Source: Lentibacter sp. (GTDB lineage: Bacteria > Pseudomonadota > Alphaproteobacteria > Rhodobacterales > Rhodobacteraceae). From it: a stretch of 64,000 nucleotides of DNA. Shown here piece after piece: positions 48,075-57,630 of this stretch. Position 1 is the first letter of the stretch, and each line of letters starts with the position of its first letter. A program made the position numbers and the translations under genes. The DNA lies in assembly GCA_016744435.1 (NCBI GenBank), contig JADGEJ010000013.1:25075-89074 (forward strand), in the 5' to 3' direction. The notes under the pieces are model-generated. The model was not told the DNA's origin. It saw nothing but the letters and a program-made list of their open reading frames with translations, and did not search any database.

Positions 48075-48989
48075 TCAAACCCTATTGCGCAGCCAAGCTT
48101 CAATGCGGCCATCCAGCACCAGAAGGCCAAGCGCCAGAATGCCAAAGCCTATGAGCGCGTTGGGGTTAAGGCGCTCGCCCAGCACAGCCCAGCCAAGCAC
48201 AATGGCGATAGGCGGCATGAGCAGTGTCACAAGCATCAGGTTGCCCGAGCCGGCCATGGCCAGCACGCGGTAGTAAAGCAGGTAGGCCAGCACCGTGGCT
48301 GCAAGCGCATAATAAGCAATCGCGAGCAATGTCTGCGGGCTAAGCGCGAGCGTCAGCGGGCCTTCTATGAGCCACGCTGCCGGAACCATGACTACGGCGG
48401 TAAATGTCAGCATGCCCGCGGCGGCCACAAGCGGGTGCAGCCCGGTAAGAAACTTGCGCGCCCAGACACCCGCAAAGGCATATGAGAGCGTCGCCGTTAG
48501 GGCTGCGAGTTGCGCCAGAGAGCGGATGCTAAACTGGGTGAAGTTCTCTAGCCCGATAGCAAATGCAACGCCCAAAAAGCCAATCGCCACGCCGATGATT
48601 TTGCGCCATGTCAGCCTCTCATCAGCCAAAAACAACGCCGCCACCAGCACGCCAAAAATAGCCGTTGCCGAGTTGATGATCGCGGTGAGCCCGCTTTCGA
48701 TGTGCAGCTGGCCCCAGTTGAGTAGGGTGAAAGGGATGATGTTGTTCAAAAGCCCCATGCCCGCAAAGCCAAGCCAGATGCGCGGTGCAAGCGGCACCTC
48801 AAGGCGCAGCGCAAAAACCAGCCCCCAAAGCACAAGGGCGGCCCAAAATGCGCGGTGGGCAACGGTGCTCAGCACGCCGATTTCGTTGAGGGCAATGCGT
48901 ACCGAGAGGAAGACCGCGCCCCAAACAAGGGCAAGCAGCAAAAGCTCGGCCCAAGCACGGGCGGATAGGTTCTTTTGATCACTCATCAA
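48075..48989 (-). CDS. EamA-family (DMT) transporter
   Basis: Inner-membrane exporter of the drug/metabolite transporter family, typically for amino acids or other metabolites. The 304 residues form about ten hydrophobic helices in two EamA repeats (about 18-150 and 165-295); motifs include LALVWGAVFLSVRIALNEIG and the second-repeat end LMPPIAIVLGWAVLGERLNP. It follows another EamA gene on the same strand after 24 bases. Confidence 0.88.
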   Translation of the reverse strand: MMSDQKNLSARAWAELLLLALVWGAVFLSVRIALNEIGVLSTVAHRAFWAALVLWGLVFALRLEVPLAPRIWLGFAGMGLLNNIIPFTLLNWGQLHIESGLTAIINSATAIFGVLVAALFLADERLTWRKIIGVAIGFLGVAFAIGLENFTQFSIRSLAQLAALTATLSYAFAGVWARKFLTGLHPLVAAAGMLTFTAVVMVPAAWLIEGPLTLALSPQTLLAIAYYALAATVLAYLLYYRVLAMAGSGNLMLVTLLMPPIAIVLGWAVLGERLNPNALIGFGILALGLLVLDGRIEAWLRNRV

Positions 48990-49013
48990 AGCACCTTGTC
49001 AGAGCTGTCGCGC

Positions 49014-49892
49014 TCACGCGACCCGTTTCTTGCGGGTCTCGCTCCAGATGTTGACATAATTGCCAAAGAAGATCAGCAACGCGCCGATGAACACCCAGAG
49101 ATCTGCTGGTTCGTCATAAAACAACATGCCAATCACGGCGATCACCGGAAGCCGCGCAAAGTCGATGGGGACAACAACAGTCGCAGGCGCGATGCCGAGA
49201 GCGGTGGTGAGGCAGAAATGTGCCAGCAGTCCCGCGCAACCAATCAGCACCAGCCAAGGCGTAGTGCTGCTTGAGGGCAGGGCGATGTCGCCGTCAAAGC
49301 CCGCACAAAGAACCCCGAACACGGCCTGCATTGCTGTGAGATAAAACAAAATGCACGTGATGTTCTCGGTGCGCGTCAGCCGTTTGGTAAAGATAATCGT
49401 TACGGCAAAACCGATAGCTGCCAGAGCAGCTGTTACCAGTCCGATGCTGGGCGGCTCTGAAAACGGGCGCGCCACAATAAGGATGCCGACAAAGCCCAAA
49501 AACGCAGCAATAGCGCGTGTGGGTGTCAGCCGTTCTCCGAGCAAGAGCGGTGACAGGATCAAAACCCAGATCGGAGAAGTGAACTCAATCGCAAAGACCT
49601 GCGCGAGCGGAATGGCTGTCAGCGCAAAAAACCATAGGTTCTGGCCCGTGAAATGCGCCAAGTTGCGAATAAAATGCACACCAAGCGAGCGGCGTGAGAC
49701 TTCACGCAGGTGTCCTGTGGCCATACCAACACTCAGAACGATCAGGATACCGATCAAGCTGCGGTACATCATGATCTCGAAGGTATCGAGCTCAAAGCTC
49801 ACAGCGCGCCCCGCGATAGCCATAGCCGTAAACGAAGCGATCGCTCCACTCATCCAAAGCGCGGCGCGCAAGATACCTGCGTCAGCGCCCAT
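49014..49892 (-). CDS. EamA-family (DMT) transporter
   Basis: Second ten-helix EamA exporter, 292 residues, with two repeats (about 10-145 and 155-285; LAQVFAIEFTSPIWVLILSP and PIDFARLPVIAVIGMLFYDE). The pair may be co-transcribed, but their sequences are not close, so separate substrates are likely. The start sits next to the double-hairpin element following guaA. Confidence 0.87.
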   Translation of the reverse strand: MGADAGILRAALWMSGAIASFTAMAIAGRAVSFELDTFEIMMYRSLIGILIVLSVGMATGHLREVSRRSLGVHFIRNLAHFTGQNLWFFALTAIPLAQVFAIEFTSPIWVLILSPLLLGERLTPTRAIAAFLGFVGILIVARPFSEPPSIGLVTAALAAIGFAVTIIFTKRLTRTENITCILFYLTAMQAVFGVLCAGFDGDIALPSSSTTPWLVLIGCAGLLAHFCLTTALGIAPATVVVPIDFARLPVIAVIGMLFYDEPADLWVFIGALLIFFGNYVNIWSETRKKRVA

Positions 49893-49906
49893 GGCTTTTC
49901 CTTGGG

Positions 49907-49968
49907 AAAATACTCTGGGGGTCTGGGGGCAAAGCCCCCAGTTGGTCGGCGCGCAACGCGCGTCGAAA
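49907..49968. repeat. Double-hairpin intergenic element downstream of guaA
   Basis: TACTCTGGGGG, then the stem CTGGGGGC/GCCCCCAG around AAA, the link TTGGTCGG, a second stem (GCGCG/CGCGC) and TCGAA, ending six bases before the guaA stop. The order and link words match the element at 39535-39656, whose second stem differs in sequence but not in position. Confidence 0.8.
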
Positions 49969-49973
49969 CAAGG

Positions 49974-51542
49974 TTATTCCCACTCAATCGTTCCGGGAGG
50001 CTTGGAGGTTATATCATAGGTCACACGGTTGATGCCTTTGACCTCGTTGATAATCCGCGTCGCCGTTTCGCCCAGAAAACTGTGCTCGAACGGGTAATAG
50101 TCGGCCGTCATGCCGTCAACGCTTGTCACCGCGCGCAAGGCGCAGGCAAAGTCATAGGTGCGCCCGTCGCCCATGACACCGACAGTGCGCACGGGCAAAA
50201 TAGCCACGAAAGCCTGCCAGATGTCGTCGTAAAGCCCGTGTTTGCGGATCTGGTCGATGTAGACAGCATCAGCCTTGCGCAAAATTTCAAGCTTCTCGCG
50301 GGTGATCTCGCCCGGGCATCTGATCGCAAGGCCAGGCCCCGGGAAGGGGTGACGGCCAATAAAGCTGTCTGGCAGGCCAAGTTCTCGGCCAAGTTCGCGC
50401 ACTTCGTCTTTGAAAAGCTCACGCAGCGGCTCAACCAGCTTGAGGCCCATCTTTTCGGGCAGCCCACCTACGTTGTGGTGGCTTTTGATCGTGACACTTG
50501 GCCCGCCAGAGAACGAGACGCTTTCAATGACGTCAGGGTAAAGCGTGCCCTGCGCGAGGAACTCGGCACCTTCGATCTGGTTGGCGTATTTCTGGAACAC
50601 GTCGATGAACAGACGGCCAATGATCTTGCGCTTTGTCTCAGGGTCAGACTGCCCGTCAAGCTCGCCCAAGAACAGCTCGCTCTCGGCGGCGTGGATGAGC
50701 TTGAGGTTGTAGTTGTCGCGAAACATCGTCACGACTTCTTCGGCCTCATTGAGGCGCAAAAGCCCGTGGTCCACAAAAACGCAAGTGAGCTGATCGCCAA
50801 TCGCTTCGTGCAGCAAAATCGCCGCTACCGAGCTGTCAACACCGCCAGACAGGCCGCAGATCACTTGTTTGTCGCCAACTTGATCGCGAATTTTACGGAT
50901 CATCTCTTCGCGGTAGGCGCCCATCGTCCAGTCGCCCGAAAAGCCCGCTTCGCGCACGAAGTTTTCGTAAAGCTTGGCGCCGTTTGGCGTGTGGTGCACT
51001 TCAGGGTGGAACTGCACGGCGTAGAACTTGCGTTCCAAGTCAGCCGTCATGGCAAAGGGCGCGCCGGGGGATGTGCCGAGCACGGTAAAGCCGGGAGCGA
51101 TCTCGCTGACGTGGTCGCCGTGGCTCATCCAGACTTGCTCGCGGCCATCTTGGGCAAACCATCCGTCAACAAAGCCAGCCTTCGCCTCAGTCGGTGTCAC
51201 ATAGGCACGGCCAAACTCGGCGGTGGCATGCTCGCCAGCTTCAACTTTGCCGCCAAGATCATGCATCATGACTTGCTGGCCATAGCAGATGCCCAAAATC
51301 GGAACACCAGCTTCATACGCGGCTTTAGGCGGACGCGGCGAGCCGGTCCGCATCACAGAGTCGGGCCCACCAGAAAAGATGATGGCCTTAGGCGCAAACT
51401 CGGTCACAAAAGCGTCTGTGACCTTCTGGTAGGGGTGAATTTCGCAATAGACGTTTAGCTCACGCAAGCGACGCGCAATAAGCTGCGTGACTTGGCTGCC
51501 AAAGTCGATGATCAGGAGGCGGTCATGTGATGTATCTGTCAT
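49974..51542 (-). CDS. guaA: GMP synthase (glutamine-hydrolysing)
   Basis: Makes GMP from XMP using glutamine. ATG 51542 ([20 protein letters not shown]) is chosen over an extension to 51626. The 522 residues have an N-terminal glutaminase with the nucleophile in [17 protein letters not shown], an ATP-pyrophosphatase PP-loop ([20 protein letters not shown]) and the C-terminal dimerisation domain ending [14 protein letters not shown]. Confidence 0.97.
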   Translation of the reverse strand: MTDTSHDRLLIIDFGSQVTQLIARRLRELNVYCEIHPYQKVTDAFVTEFAPKAIIFSGGPDSVMRTGSPRPPKAAYEAGVPILGICYGQQVMMHDLGGKVEAGEHATAEFGRAYVTPTEAKAGFVDGWFAQDGREQVWMSHGDHVSEIAPGFTVLGTSPGAPFAMTADLERKFYAVQFHPEVHHTPNGAKLYENFVREAGFSGDWTMGAYREEMIRKIRDQVGDKQVICGLSGGVDSSVAAILLHEAIGDQLTCVFVDHGLLRLNEAEEVVTMFRDNYNLKLIHAAESELFLGELDGQSDPETKRKIIGRLFIDVFQKYANQIEGAEFLAQGTLYPDVIESVSFSGGPSVTIKSHHNVGGLPEKMGLKLVEPLRELFKDEVRELGRELGLPDSFIGRHPFPGPGLAIRCPGEITREKLEILRKADAVYIDQIRKHGLYDDIWQAFVAILPVRTVGVMGDGRTYDFACALRAVTSVDGMTADYYPFEHSFLGETATRIINEVKGINRVTYDITSKPPGTIEWE

Positions 51543-51648
51543 GGGTCCAAATAGGCACAAGTTACGCCAAGCGCAACGGCAGATTTGCGGCTTGGGCTTG
51601 CTGGGTTGCAGCGCTAGACTGCACATGAGTTATACCGGAGAGAACAGA

Positions 51649-51996
51649 ATGCAGCGAATGTTAACAGAGTTTGGCATGGGGACGTCTCTCAGGAGAGGCG
51701 ATTACACGGAAGCCACCAAGCGGGCGCTGCAAAACGCGCTGTGGCGCAACTCGATCAACCTTGCCGAGCTGTTTGATTTCCCCAAAGACGCGATGCGCGT
51801 CAGCGTTGAAGTGGCCGTGCAGCGCCCCGAGTTGGTTGATGTGGCGGGGCTGGCTGACATTTTCCCTTATGGGGATGTCGAGATCAGCGTGGGGCACGGC
51901 GGGCTTGATGTGGCGCGCCCAGACGGGCAGGGCAACCCGACGGTTATGGCCACAGTCGCTCTGTGTGTTGCCTTTGACATGGAGCGCGTCGCATGA
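51649..51996 (+). CDS. Lin0512-family protein, first of a pair
   Basis: A 115-residue protein of unknown function. Start ATG 51649 (MQRMLTEFGMGTSLRRGDYT) has GGAG nine bases upstream; it overlaps no other gene, being divergent from guaA. The family motifs FGMGTSLRRGDYTEATKRAL and VEISVGHGGLDVARPDGQGN are visible. Its stop overlaps the start of a second, diverged Lin0512 protein (ATGA), which suggests a hetero-oligomer. Role unknown. Confidence 0.8.
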   Translation: MQRMLTEFGMGTSLRRGDYTEATKRALQNALWRNSINLAELFDFPKDAMRVSVEVAVQRPELVDVAGLADIFPYGDVEISVGHGGLDVARPDGQGNPTVMATVALCVAFDMERVA

Positions 51997-52355
51997 ATGC
52001 CAAAGCCGAAGGCCGCCTGATCATCGCGATGGGCATGGGTGTTGCCACGACCACAGCCGCCGCCGCGCAGGCCGCTGTTGACCAAGCGCTGATGCAATCG
52101 TCGCTGAACATTGTCACGGCCCTCAAGATTGCGCCTTCCGATATGCGCGTGAAGGCCAATATAGGGGTGCAAACGCCCGAGGCTCTGTCGGGACGTGATA
52201 TTACTGTGGCTCTGGAAGGCTCTGCCGAGGTTAACCTTGTTAAAGGCGGTCAGGATGTGGTCTGCCCGCAGACAGGCGCGCGCAGTGTTGTGGCCGTTGC
52301 CGCGGTGGAAGTCTTTCTGCCCAAGCAAACGGGCTGGAGCTTGACAAACCAATGA
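51993..52355 (+). CDS. Lin0512-family protein, second of a pair
   Basis: The 120-residue partner of the preceding gene, from an ATG overlapping its stop. The family start [20 protein letters not shown] aligns with the first paralogue's FGMGTSLRRGDYTEATKRAL, and the middle reads RVKANIGVQTPEALSGRDI where the first has VSVEVAVQRPELVDVAGL. Lin0512 proteins form ring oligomers in structural databases as far as I recall, but no activity is known. Confidence 0.8.
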   Translation: MNAKAEGRLIIAMGMGVATTTAAAAQAAVDQALMQSSLNIVTALKIAPSDMRVKANIGVQTPEALSGRDITVALEGSAEVNLVKGGQDVVCPQTGARSVVAVAAVEVFLPKQTGWSLTNQ

Positions 52356-52383
52356 GCCCTGCAAAAGCCAAAGGACAGGTCCA

Positions 52384-53070
52384 ATGACAATAGAACTGGC
52401 CGCGCTCAACCTGACGGTTGCAATGCTTTGTGGCGCGCTCGTAGGCTCTGAGCGGCAGGTGCGCCAACGCATGGCAGGCCTAAGAACCAACGCGCTTGTC
52501 GCCCTTGGGGCTGCGGGCTTTGTCGTGTTTTCCGCTCTTTTCCCAAACGAACTCAGCCCAACCCGTGTCGCGGCGCAGGTGGTGTCCGGGATAGGCTTTC
52601 TGGGCGCGGGGATCATCTTTCGCAATGGCTTCACGGTGCATGGGTTGAATACGGCAGCAACGCTGTGGTGTTCAGCCGCTGTCGGAATAACGGCTGGGGC
52701 GGGCTTTTTGGCCTTCGCTCTGCTGCTCACCGCTCTGATCATGTTCGTCAATCTGGGGCTGCGGCCGGTTGTAAAGTGGATCAAAGCCAAAACCCGCGCT
52801 GGCATGACGCCCTTGCAAGAGTATCGTGTCGCACTTCGCACAGATGCAGAAGACGATGTGCGCGCGCTGATTGTTGAAACCTTTGTGGTGCCCGTGTTTC
52901 ATATCATTTCGATCGAAACGAGCGACACTGACAAGCGCGGGGTGACTGCGATCGAGATCGTGCTGACAGTGGAAGACCACGACGACAGCAAACTCAAGGC
53001 CGCGATAACGCCGTTGATAAGCGACTTGCGCTTGCGCAGCCTACGGTGGGAATCGCTCAACGAAGTCTGA
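52384..53070 (+). CDS. MgtC/SapB-family membrane protein
   Basis: MgtC proteins modulate magnesium-limited growth and ATP synthase or phosphate uptake in pathogens; in free-living bacteria the role is unclear. The 228 residues have about four N-terminal helices with the motif GALVGSERQVRQRMAGLRTN and VSGIGFLGAGIIFRNGFTVH, and a soluble C-terminal domain (about 145-225). It lies 28 bases after the Lin0512 pair on the same strand. Confidence 0.9.
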   Translation: MTIELAALNLTVAMLCGALVGSERQVRQRMAGLRTNALVALGAAGFVVFSALFPNELSPTRVAAQVVSGIGFLGAGIIFRNGFTVHGLNTAATLWCSAAVGITAGAGFLAFALLLTALIMFVNLGLRPVVKWIKAKTRAGMTPLQEYRVALRTDAEDDVRALIVETFVVPVFHIISIETSDTDKRGVTAIEIVLTVEDHDDSKLKAAITPLISDLRLRSLRWESLNEV

Positions 53071-53199
53071 TCGCGGCATATTTCTGCCCTTTCGCATGCA
53101 AATGTCGCTTTTGGGCACGATTGGCCGCAATTCTTGAGCGGTGAAAGTGTTGATCGCGGTATTTGAAGGCGACACATGGTTAAAACTGAGGGTAGGCGC

Positions 53200-54747
53200 A
53201 TGACTGAAGCGACAGCACGTAGACGTGGACGCAGTGGCGGCGGCGGAGCAGCCCGCCGCGCCGAGCGCAGCGCCGTTTCGTTTGAAACCGCGAAATATAT
53301 CGAGCGCAAGATCCCAAACTTCGAAGTGCTTGACGAAAACGCACTCAGCATCATCGAGGCCAATGCCGAGCAGGTGCTGGAAGAGATCGGCGTGAGTTTT
53401 GTCGACAACCCCGCCGCTTTGCAACGGTGGCGCGATGCTGGTGCCGAAGTCACAGGCGAGCGCGTGCGCATCCCTAAGGGGCTGGCCCGCGAGCTGATCA
53501 AAACAGCGCCGAGCGAGTTTACGCAGCATGCCCGCAACCCCGCGCGCAACGTGGTTGTTGGGGGCAAAAACCTTGTGCTAGCTCCTGTCTATGGCCCGCC
53601 ATTTGTGCGCGACGCAGAAGGCGGGCGCCGCTACGCAACTATGGCTGACTTCAAGAAATTCGTGAAGCTTGGCTATATGTCAAAGTGGCTACACCACTCT
53701 GGCGGCACGGTTTGCGAGCCAACAGATGTGCCCGTCAACAAGCGCCATCTCGACATGCTGCTGGCGCATATGCAACTTTCTGACAAGCCGTTCATGGGCT
53801 CGGTTACGGAACCAAGCCGCGCTCAGGATAGTGTCGATATGTGTGGCATTCTCTTTGGCAAGGAGTTTGTCCAAGAAAACACAGTGATGACCTCGCTGAT
53901 CAACATCAACTCGCCAATGACGTTTGATGACGTGATGATGGGCGCGCTGGAAGTTTACGCGCAAAACAACCAAGCCTGCATCATCTCGCCGTTCATTGTT
54001 GGCGGCGCGATGGCGCCCGTCTCGGTTGCTGGCACGCTCACGCAGGTGCTGGCCGAGGTGCTGGCAGGCGTGGCCTATAGCCAGCTTTGCCGCAAAGGCG
54101 CGCCAGTAATTTTTGGGGCGATGGTCACGTCAATTGACATGAACTCGGGCGCGCCGACATTTGGCACGCCCGAGGCCTCGATGATCACCTATGGCGCAGG
54201 CCAGTTGGCCCGCCGCCTTGGTTTGCCCTTCCGTTCGGCGGGCTCTTTCTGCGGCTCCAAGCTGCCTGACGCACAGGCCGCCTACGAGACAGCCAATTCG
54301 CTCAATATGGGCTTGCTTTCAGGCGTGAACTTCATGCTGCACTCATGCGGCTGGCTTGAAGGCGGGCTTGTGGCCGACTTTGAAAAGTTCGTCATGGACG
54401 CTGATCAGCTCGGCACGCTTCATGGCCTCGCCAAGGGCGTTGATATGTCAGAAGACGCGCAGGCAATGGATGCGATCCGAGAAGTTGGCCCCGGCGGGCA
54501 CTATCTTGGCTGCGCGCACACGCAGGCGCACTTCAAGACAGCTTTCTGGAAGTCAGACATGCTTGACTACAAGCCGTTTGAAACATGGGAAGACGAGGGC
54601 GCGCGCGACACCCGCCAGCTTGCCACGTCGCGGGTTGAAACGCTGATCAGCCAATACCAGCAGCCCGCTCTGGACCCTGAGATCAACGCGGCGCTTGAGG
54701 CCTTCGTGGCCGAGAAGAAAGCCTTGACGCCGGACGCCTTTATCTAG
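53200..54747 (+). CDS. MttB-superfamily methyltransferase, non-pyrrolysine type
   Basis: Related to trimethylamine:corrinoid methyltransferase. The 515-residue protein (from ATG 53200; an ATG at 53176 is also possible) starts with a basic Gly/Arg-rich segment and then the family core (YIERKIPNFEVLDENALSII; LNMGLLSGVNFMLHSCGWLE; LGCAHTQAHFKTAFWKSDML). There is no in-frame TAG, so no pyrrolysine. Non-pyrrolysine members act on glycine betaine or other quaternary amines, as in roseobacter betaine or choline use; no corrinoid protein or activase gene is adjacent. A strong terminator follows. Confidence 0.85.
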   Translation: MTEATARRRGRSGGGGAARRAERSAVSFETAKYIERKIPNFEVLDENALSIIEANAEQVLEEIGVSFVDNPAALQRWRDAGAEVTGERVRIPKGLARELIKTAPSEFTQHARNPARNVVVGGKNLVLAPVYGPPFVRDAEGGRRYATMADFKKFVKLGYMSKWLHHSGGTVCEPTDVPVNKRHLDMLLAHMQLSDKPFMGSVTEPSRAQDSVDMCGILFGKEFVQENTVMTSLININSPMTFDDVMMGALEVYAQNNQACIISPFIVGGAMAPVSVAGTLTQVLAEVLAGVAYSQLCRKGAPVIFGAMVTSIDMNSGAPTFGTPEASMITYGAGQLARRLGLPFRSAGSFCGSKLPDAQAAYETANSLNMGLLSGVNFMLHSCGWLEGGLVADFEKFVMDADQLGTLHGLAKGVDMSEDAQAMDAIREVGPGGHYLGCAHTQAHFKTAFWKSDMLDYKPFETWEDEGARDTRQLATSRVETLISQYQQPALDPEINAALEAFVAEKKALTPDAFI

Positions 54748-54769
54748 GCTAGGCTAGCTACAGACATTA

Positions 54770-54802
54770 CAGGCGCTCCTCGCGGGGCGCCTGTTTTTGT
54801 TT
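54770..54802 (+). terminator. Rho-independent terminator after the MttB-like gene
   Basis: CAGGCGC, loop, GCGCCTG then TTTTTGTTT, 23 bases after the stop codon. Confidence 0.9.
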
Positions 54803-54820
54803 GCTGATTGCCGAGCTATT

Positions 54821-54860
54821 CTGCATTACTCTGCATTACTCTGCATTACTCTGCATTACT
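54821..54860. repeat. 10-bp tandem repeat, four exact copies
   Basis: CTGCATTACT is repeated four times head to tail. The innermost copy provides the stop codon of the convergent DUF6477-like gene, so the repeats lie in its 3' region. A 10-bp period would shift the frame if it entered coding sequence. Confidence 0.95.
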
Positions 54861-55170
54861 CTGCGGCAATCGGTCGGCAGTAGCCGTCTCGCAACAGCTG
54901 TGCTTCGGCCATGATCGCGATCAGCACCTCGACATGGCGCGCGTAAACGTAGCCAGCATCCTGCGCACCGCGCTCGGCATTTAGCTTGGCCTCCACTTCC
55001 AGCAATCGCTCCAGTGCCTGCGGAGGGCGCACCAGCCGCGTGTGGCCTGACTGGCCCATGGCGCGGCCCAGATGAGCCTCACGGCGATAACTCGCAAGCC
55101 CCGAACGGGCGGCTTTCACCAAAAGATCGGGGCGCTGTAGCGCATTAAGGCGGGTGGTCAGCTCTTGCAT
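54856..55170 (-). CDS. DUF6477-like small protein
   Basis: The start MQELTTRLNALQRPDLLVKA (ATG 55170, GGAGAGAGAC upstream) gives 104 residues; longer starts up to 55209 exist. Helix-rich, with RPPQALERLLEVEAKLNAER and YVYARHVEVLIAIMAEAQLL as recognisable segments of a Rhodobacterales family I recall as DUF6477. No membrane segment or signal peptide. It is divergent from the DUF6456 gene. Function unknown. Confidence 0.7.
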   Translation of the reverse strand: MQELTTRLNALQRPDLLVKAARSGLASYRREAHLGRAMGQSGHTRLVRPPQALERLLEVEAKLNAERGAQDAGYVYARHVEVLIAIMAEAQLLRDGYCRPIAAE

Positions 55171-55332
55171 GTCTCTCTCCAGATTGGTGTCGCCCATCAA
55201 TGTAAACAACTTAAGCGAGTGTTGCCTGAAATGCCGAACACCGTTCGCAGCCTTAGGACACGTTTATGTTTTGGAAAGAAAAATTACCAATACGTGAAAA
55301 TTAACGAATGGGTAACGCCACACTTTTAAGTT

Positions 55333-56511
55333 GTGGAAAACTTTGTGGATAAGATGGACGACAGAATGAGCACGCTGACATTATCTGGCAAGCAAGAAGA
55401 TTTGCTCTCGGCATTACAACGCAGTTGGCCAAACTGGCTGCCTGCACCTCTTGTCTCATATCTGGCGCATATCGAATACGGCGTCCCCATTCGGGCGATC
55501 AGCAGAGCACGCGCCTGCCACGCATCAACCATTTCACGTCAAATCAGCCGCTGGGAGCAAATGCGCGATGACAGCCTCATCGACGAAGTGCTCAGCGGAT
55601 TAGTGAAACCCCGAATACGTGCCACGGGCACGAATAGCTATGAGGACGAAACCAGCATGACTTCTGTGAAAACGCTGAGCCAGATCATTCCCGATGACGA
55701 AACCTTCCTGAGTGAGGCGCGCCGTGTTTTGCGCCGGATGAGCGAGCCGGGGGCCGTTCTGGCCCTTGCTGGCGACATGGAAAAGGGCGTTGTTGTGCGC
55801 GAGACAAACTCGGGCACAACGCAGCGCACCGCGATTGTCGAGCGCGCGCTGGCGCAGGCACTGGCGGTGAAAGAGTGGATAAGCTGCGCTGCCGAAGGCC
55901 GTATTGCGCGCTACCAGATCACCAATGCGGGGCGCACTGCGCTTAACAAACTGCTTGCAGAAGCCGAGAATCGCGCAAGTGGCTTTGCGGAAGCGGCCAG
56001 CGCTTTTGAGCCTGCGGGCGCGGGTTTGGGGGCCGATGTCGGCCTGCCCAAAGCGCTGCGTAGAACGCGCTATGCGGGAGGAGAATCGCCGCTGATGCTG
56101 CTGGGTCGGCGACGCGAGAAAGACGGTTCGCTGTTTTTGCCCCCAGAGTCTGTCAACGCAGGAGAGCGGCTGCGCGAAGATTTCGAGCTTGCGCAGATGG
56201 GCAAGAAGGGAGCTCCCAACTGGGCCGAGATGATCGCGGGTGGGCCGGGTGATACTGAGGCCAATGAGACTGCTTCGCCGAAACTGCTTTCTGCAGAGGC
56301 GGCACACACGCGCATGTCAAATGCATTGCGCGACCTTGGCCCGGGTTTGGGCGACGTTGCGCTGCGCTGTTGCTGCCATCTCGAAGGGTTGGAAACCACC
56401 GAACGCGAGCTCGGCTGGTCGGCGCGGTCAGGCAAGATCGTGCTGCGGATTGCCCTTGGTCGCCTAGCGCGCCACTACACTGAAGTTGGCAGCAGCCCGA
56501 TGATCGGCTGA
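55333..56511 (+). CDS. DUF6456 helix-turn-helix protein
   Basis: A 392-residue protein with an N-terminal helix-turn-helix-like region (about 35-75; GVPIRAISRARACHASTISR) and a C-terminal domain (LGPGLGDVALRCCCHLEGLE, then LGWSARSGKIVLRIALGRLA) that I recognise as the Rhodobacterales DUF6456 domain. It probably binds DNA. The start is uncertain: GTG 55333, ATG 55354 or ATG 55366; I keep the longest. Target genes are unknown; lipA lies downstream. Confidence 0.75.
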   Translation: MENFVDKMDDRMSTLTLSGKQEDLLSALQRSWPNWLPAPLVSYLAHIEYGVPIRAISRARACHASTISRQISRWEQMRDDSLIDEVLSGLVKPRIRATGTNSYEDETSMTSVKTLSQIIPDDETFLSEARRVLRRMSEPGAVLALAGDMEKGVVVRETNSGTTQRTAIVERALAQALAVKEWISCAAEGRIARYQITNAGRTALNKLLAEAENRASGFAEAASAFEPAGAGLGADVGLPKALRRTRYAGGESPLMLLGRRREKDGSLFLPPESVNAGERLREDFELAQMGKKGAPNWAEMIAGGPGDTEANETASPKLLSAEAAHTRMSNALRDLGPGLGDVALRCCCHLEGLETTERELGWSARSGKIVLRIALGRLARHYTEVGSSPMIG

Positions 56512-56617
56512 GCGGGCGACTGTTGTGCGCGCTGCACGTGGATGTGGCGCGCATAGGCCGTGACTTTGGCAGCCTCAGACGCTAAGAGGGCATAAGCCCA
56601 GCACCAAAGGACTCGCC

Positions 56618-57571
56618 ATGCGTGATTTGAACATCCCCCAAGAGCGCCACCCTGAAAAAGCGCATAAGCCCGACAACGCCCAGCCGCGTAAGCCAAGCTG
56701 GATCAGGGTAAAGGCCCCGCAGGGCGACGGCTATAAGAAAACCCATAAAATCATGCGAGAACATGGGCTTAAGACGGTTTGTGAAGAGGCCGCTTGCCCC
56801 AATGCGGGCGAATGCTGGAGCCAAGGCCACGCAACCATGATGATCATGGGCGAGGTCTGCACGCGCGCTTGTTCGTTTTGCAACATCGCAACTGGCAAAC
56901 CGCCGGAAGCCTTGGATGCGTTCGAGCCGGGCCGCGTTGCGGACGCGGTGCAAAAGCTTGGCCTCAAACATGTGGTGATTACGAGCGTGGACCGCGATGA
57001 TGTCGAAGACGGCGGCGCCGAGCATTTCGCACAGACGATCCGCGCCATTCGCCACCGCTCGCCGGGAACAACGATCGAAATCCTTACACCTGACTTTTTA
57101 CGCTGTGATCCCAGTGTGTTAAAGGTCATTACTGATGCAAAACCTGATGTCTTCAACCACAACCTTGAGACAGTGCCGGGGCTTTACCCCGAGGTGCGGG
57201 CTGGTGCGCGCTACTTCCACAGCCTGCGCCTGCTGCAGCGGGTGAAAGAGCTTGATCCGTCGATCTTTACCAAGTCGGGCATCATGGTTGGCCTTGGGGA
57301 AGACAAAATGGGCGTGCTGCAAGTCATGGACGACATGCGCGCCGCTGACATCGACTTTCTGACAATCGGGCAATATTTGCAGCCAACACCAAAGCACCAC
57401 GCGGTTGACCGTTTTGTGCACCCTGACGAGTTTGCAGCCTACGAGACAGCGGCCTATGGCAAGGGGTTTCACATGGTCTCGGCCACGCCGCTAACCCGCT
57501 CGAGCTATCACGCGGGCGACGACTTTGAGCGCCTTCGAGCTGCACGTGAGAAAAAGCTCGGGCTGGGCTGA
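56618..57571 (+). CDS. lipA: Lipoyl synthase
   Basis: Radical-SAM enzyme that inserts two sulfurs into octanoyl-protein to make lipoate for 2-oxoacid dehydrogenases. The 317 residues show both cluster sites: auxiliary [12 protein letters not shown] (Cys55, 60, 66) and radical-[12 protein letters not shown] (Cys81, 85, 88), and the C-terminal RSSYHAG serine that ligates the auxiliary cluster. Length is normal. No lipB neighbour is present. Confidence 0.97.
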   Translation: MRDLNIPQERHPEKAHKPDNAQPRKPSWIRVKAPQGDGYKKTHKIMREHGLKTVCEEAACPNAGECWSQGHATMMIMGEVCTRACSFCNIATGKPPEALDAFEPGRVADAVQKLGLKHVVITSVDRDDVEDGGAEHFAQTIRAIRHRSPGTTIEILTPDFLRCDPSVLKVITDAKPDVFNHNLETVPGLYPEVRAGARYFHSLRLLQRVKELDPSIFTKSGIMVGLGEDKMGVLQVMDDMRAADIDFLTIGQYLQPTPKHHAVDRFVHPDEFAAYETAAYGKGFHMVSATPLTRSSYHAGDDFERLRAAREKKLGLG

Positions 57572-57630
57572 ACCTCTGGCTTGCAACCATGGCTTGAACC
57601 TGCGCCAACCGTGTTTTTGACATTTCGATT

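Noticed and set aside
49710..51458. A 582-codon open frame opposite guaA
   Set aside because: guaA is unambiguous, and the antisense protein has no recognisable domain; same explanation.
53200..54747. Pyrrolysine-containing trimethylamine methyltransferase
   Set aside because: There is no in-frame TAG, and no pyl genes are seen; it is the non-pyrrolysine type.
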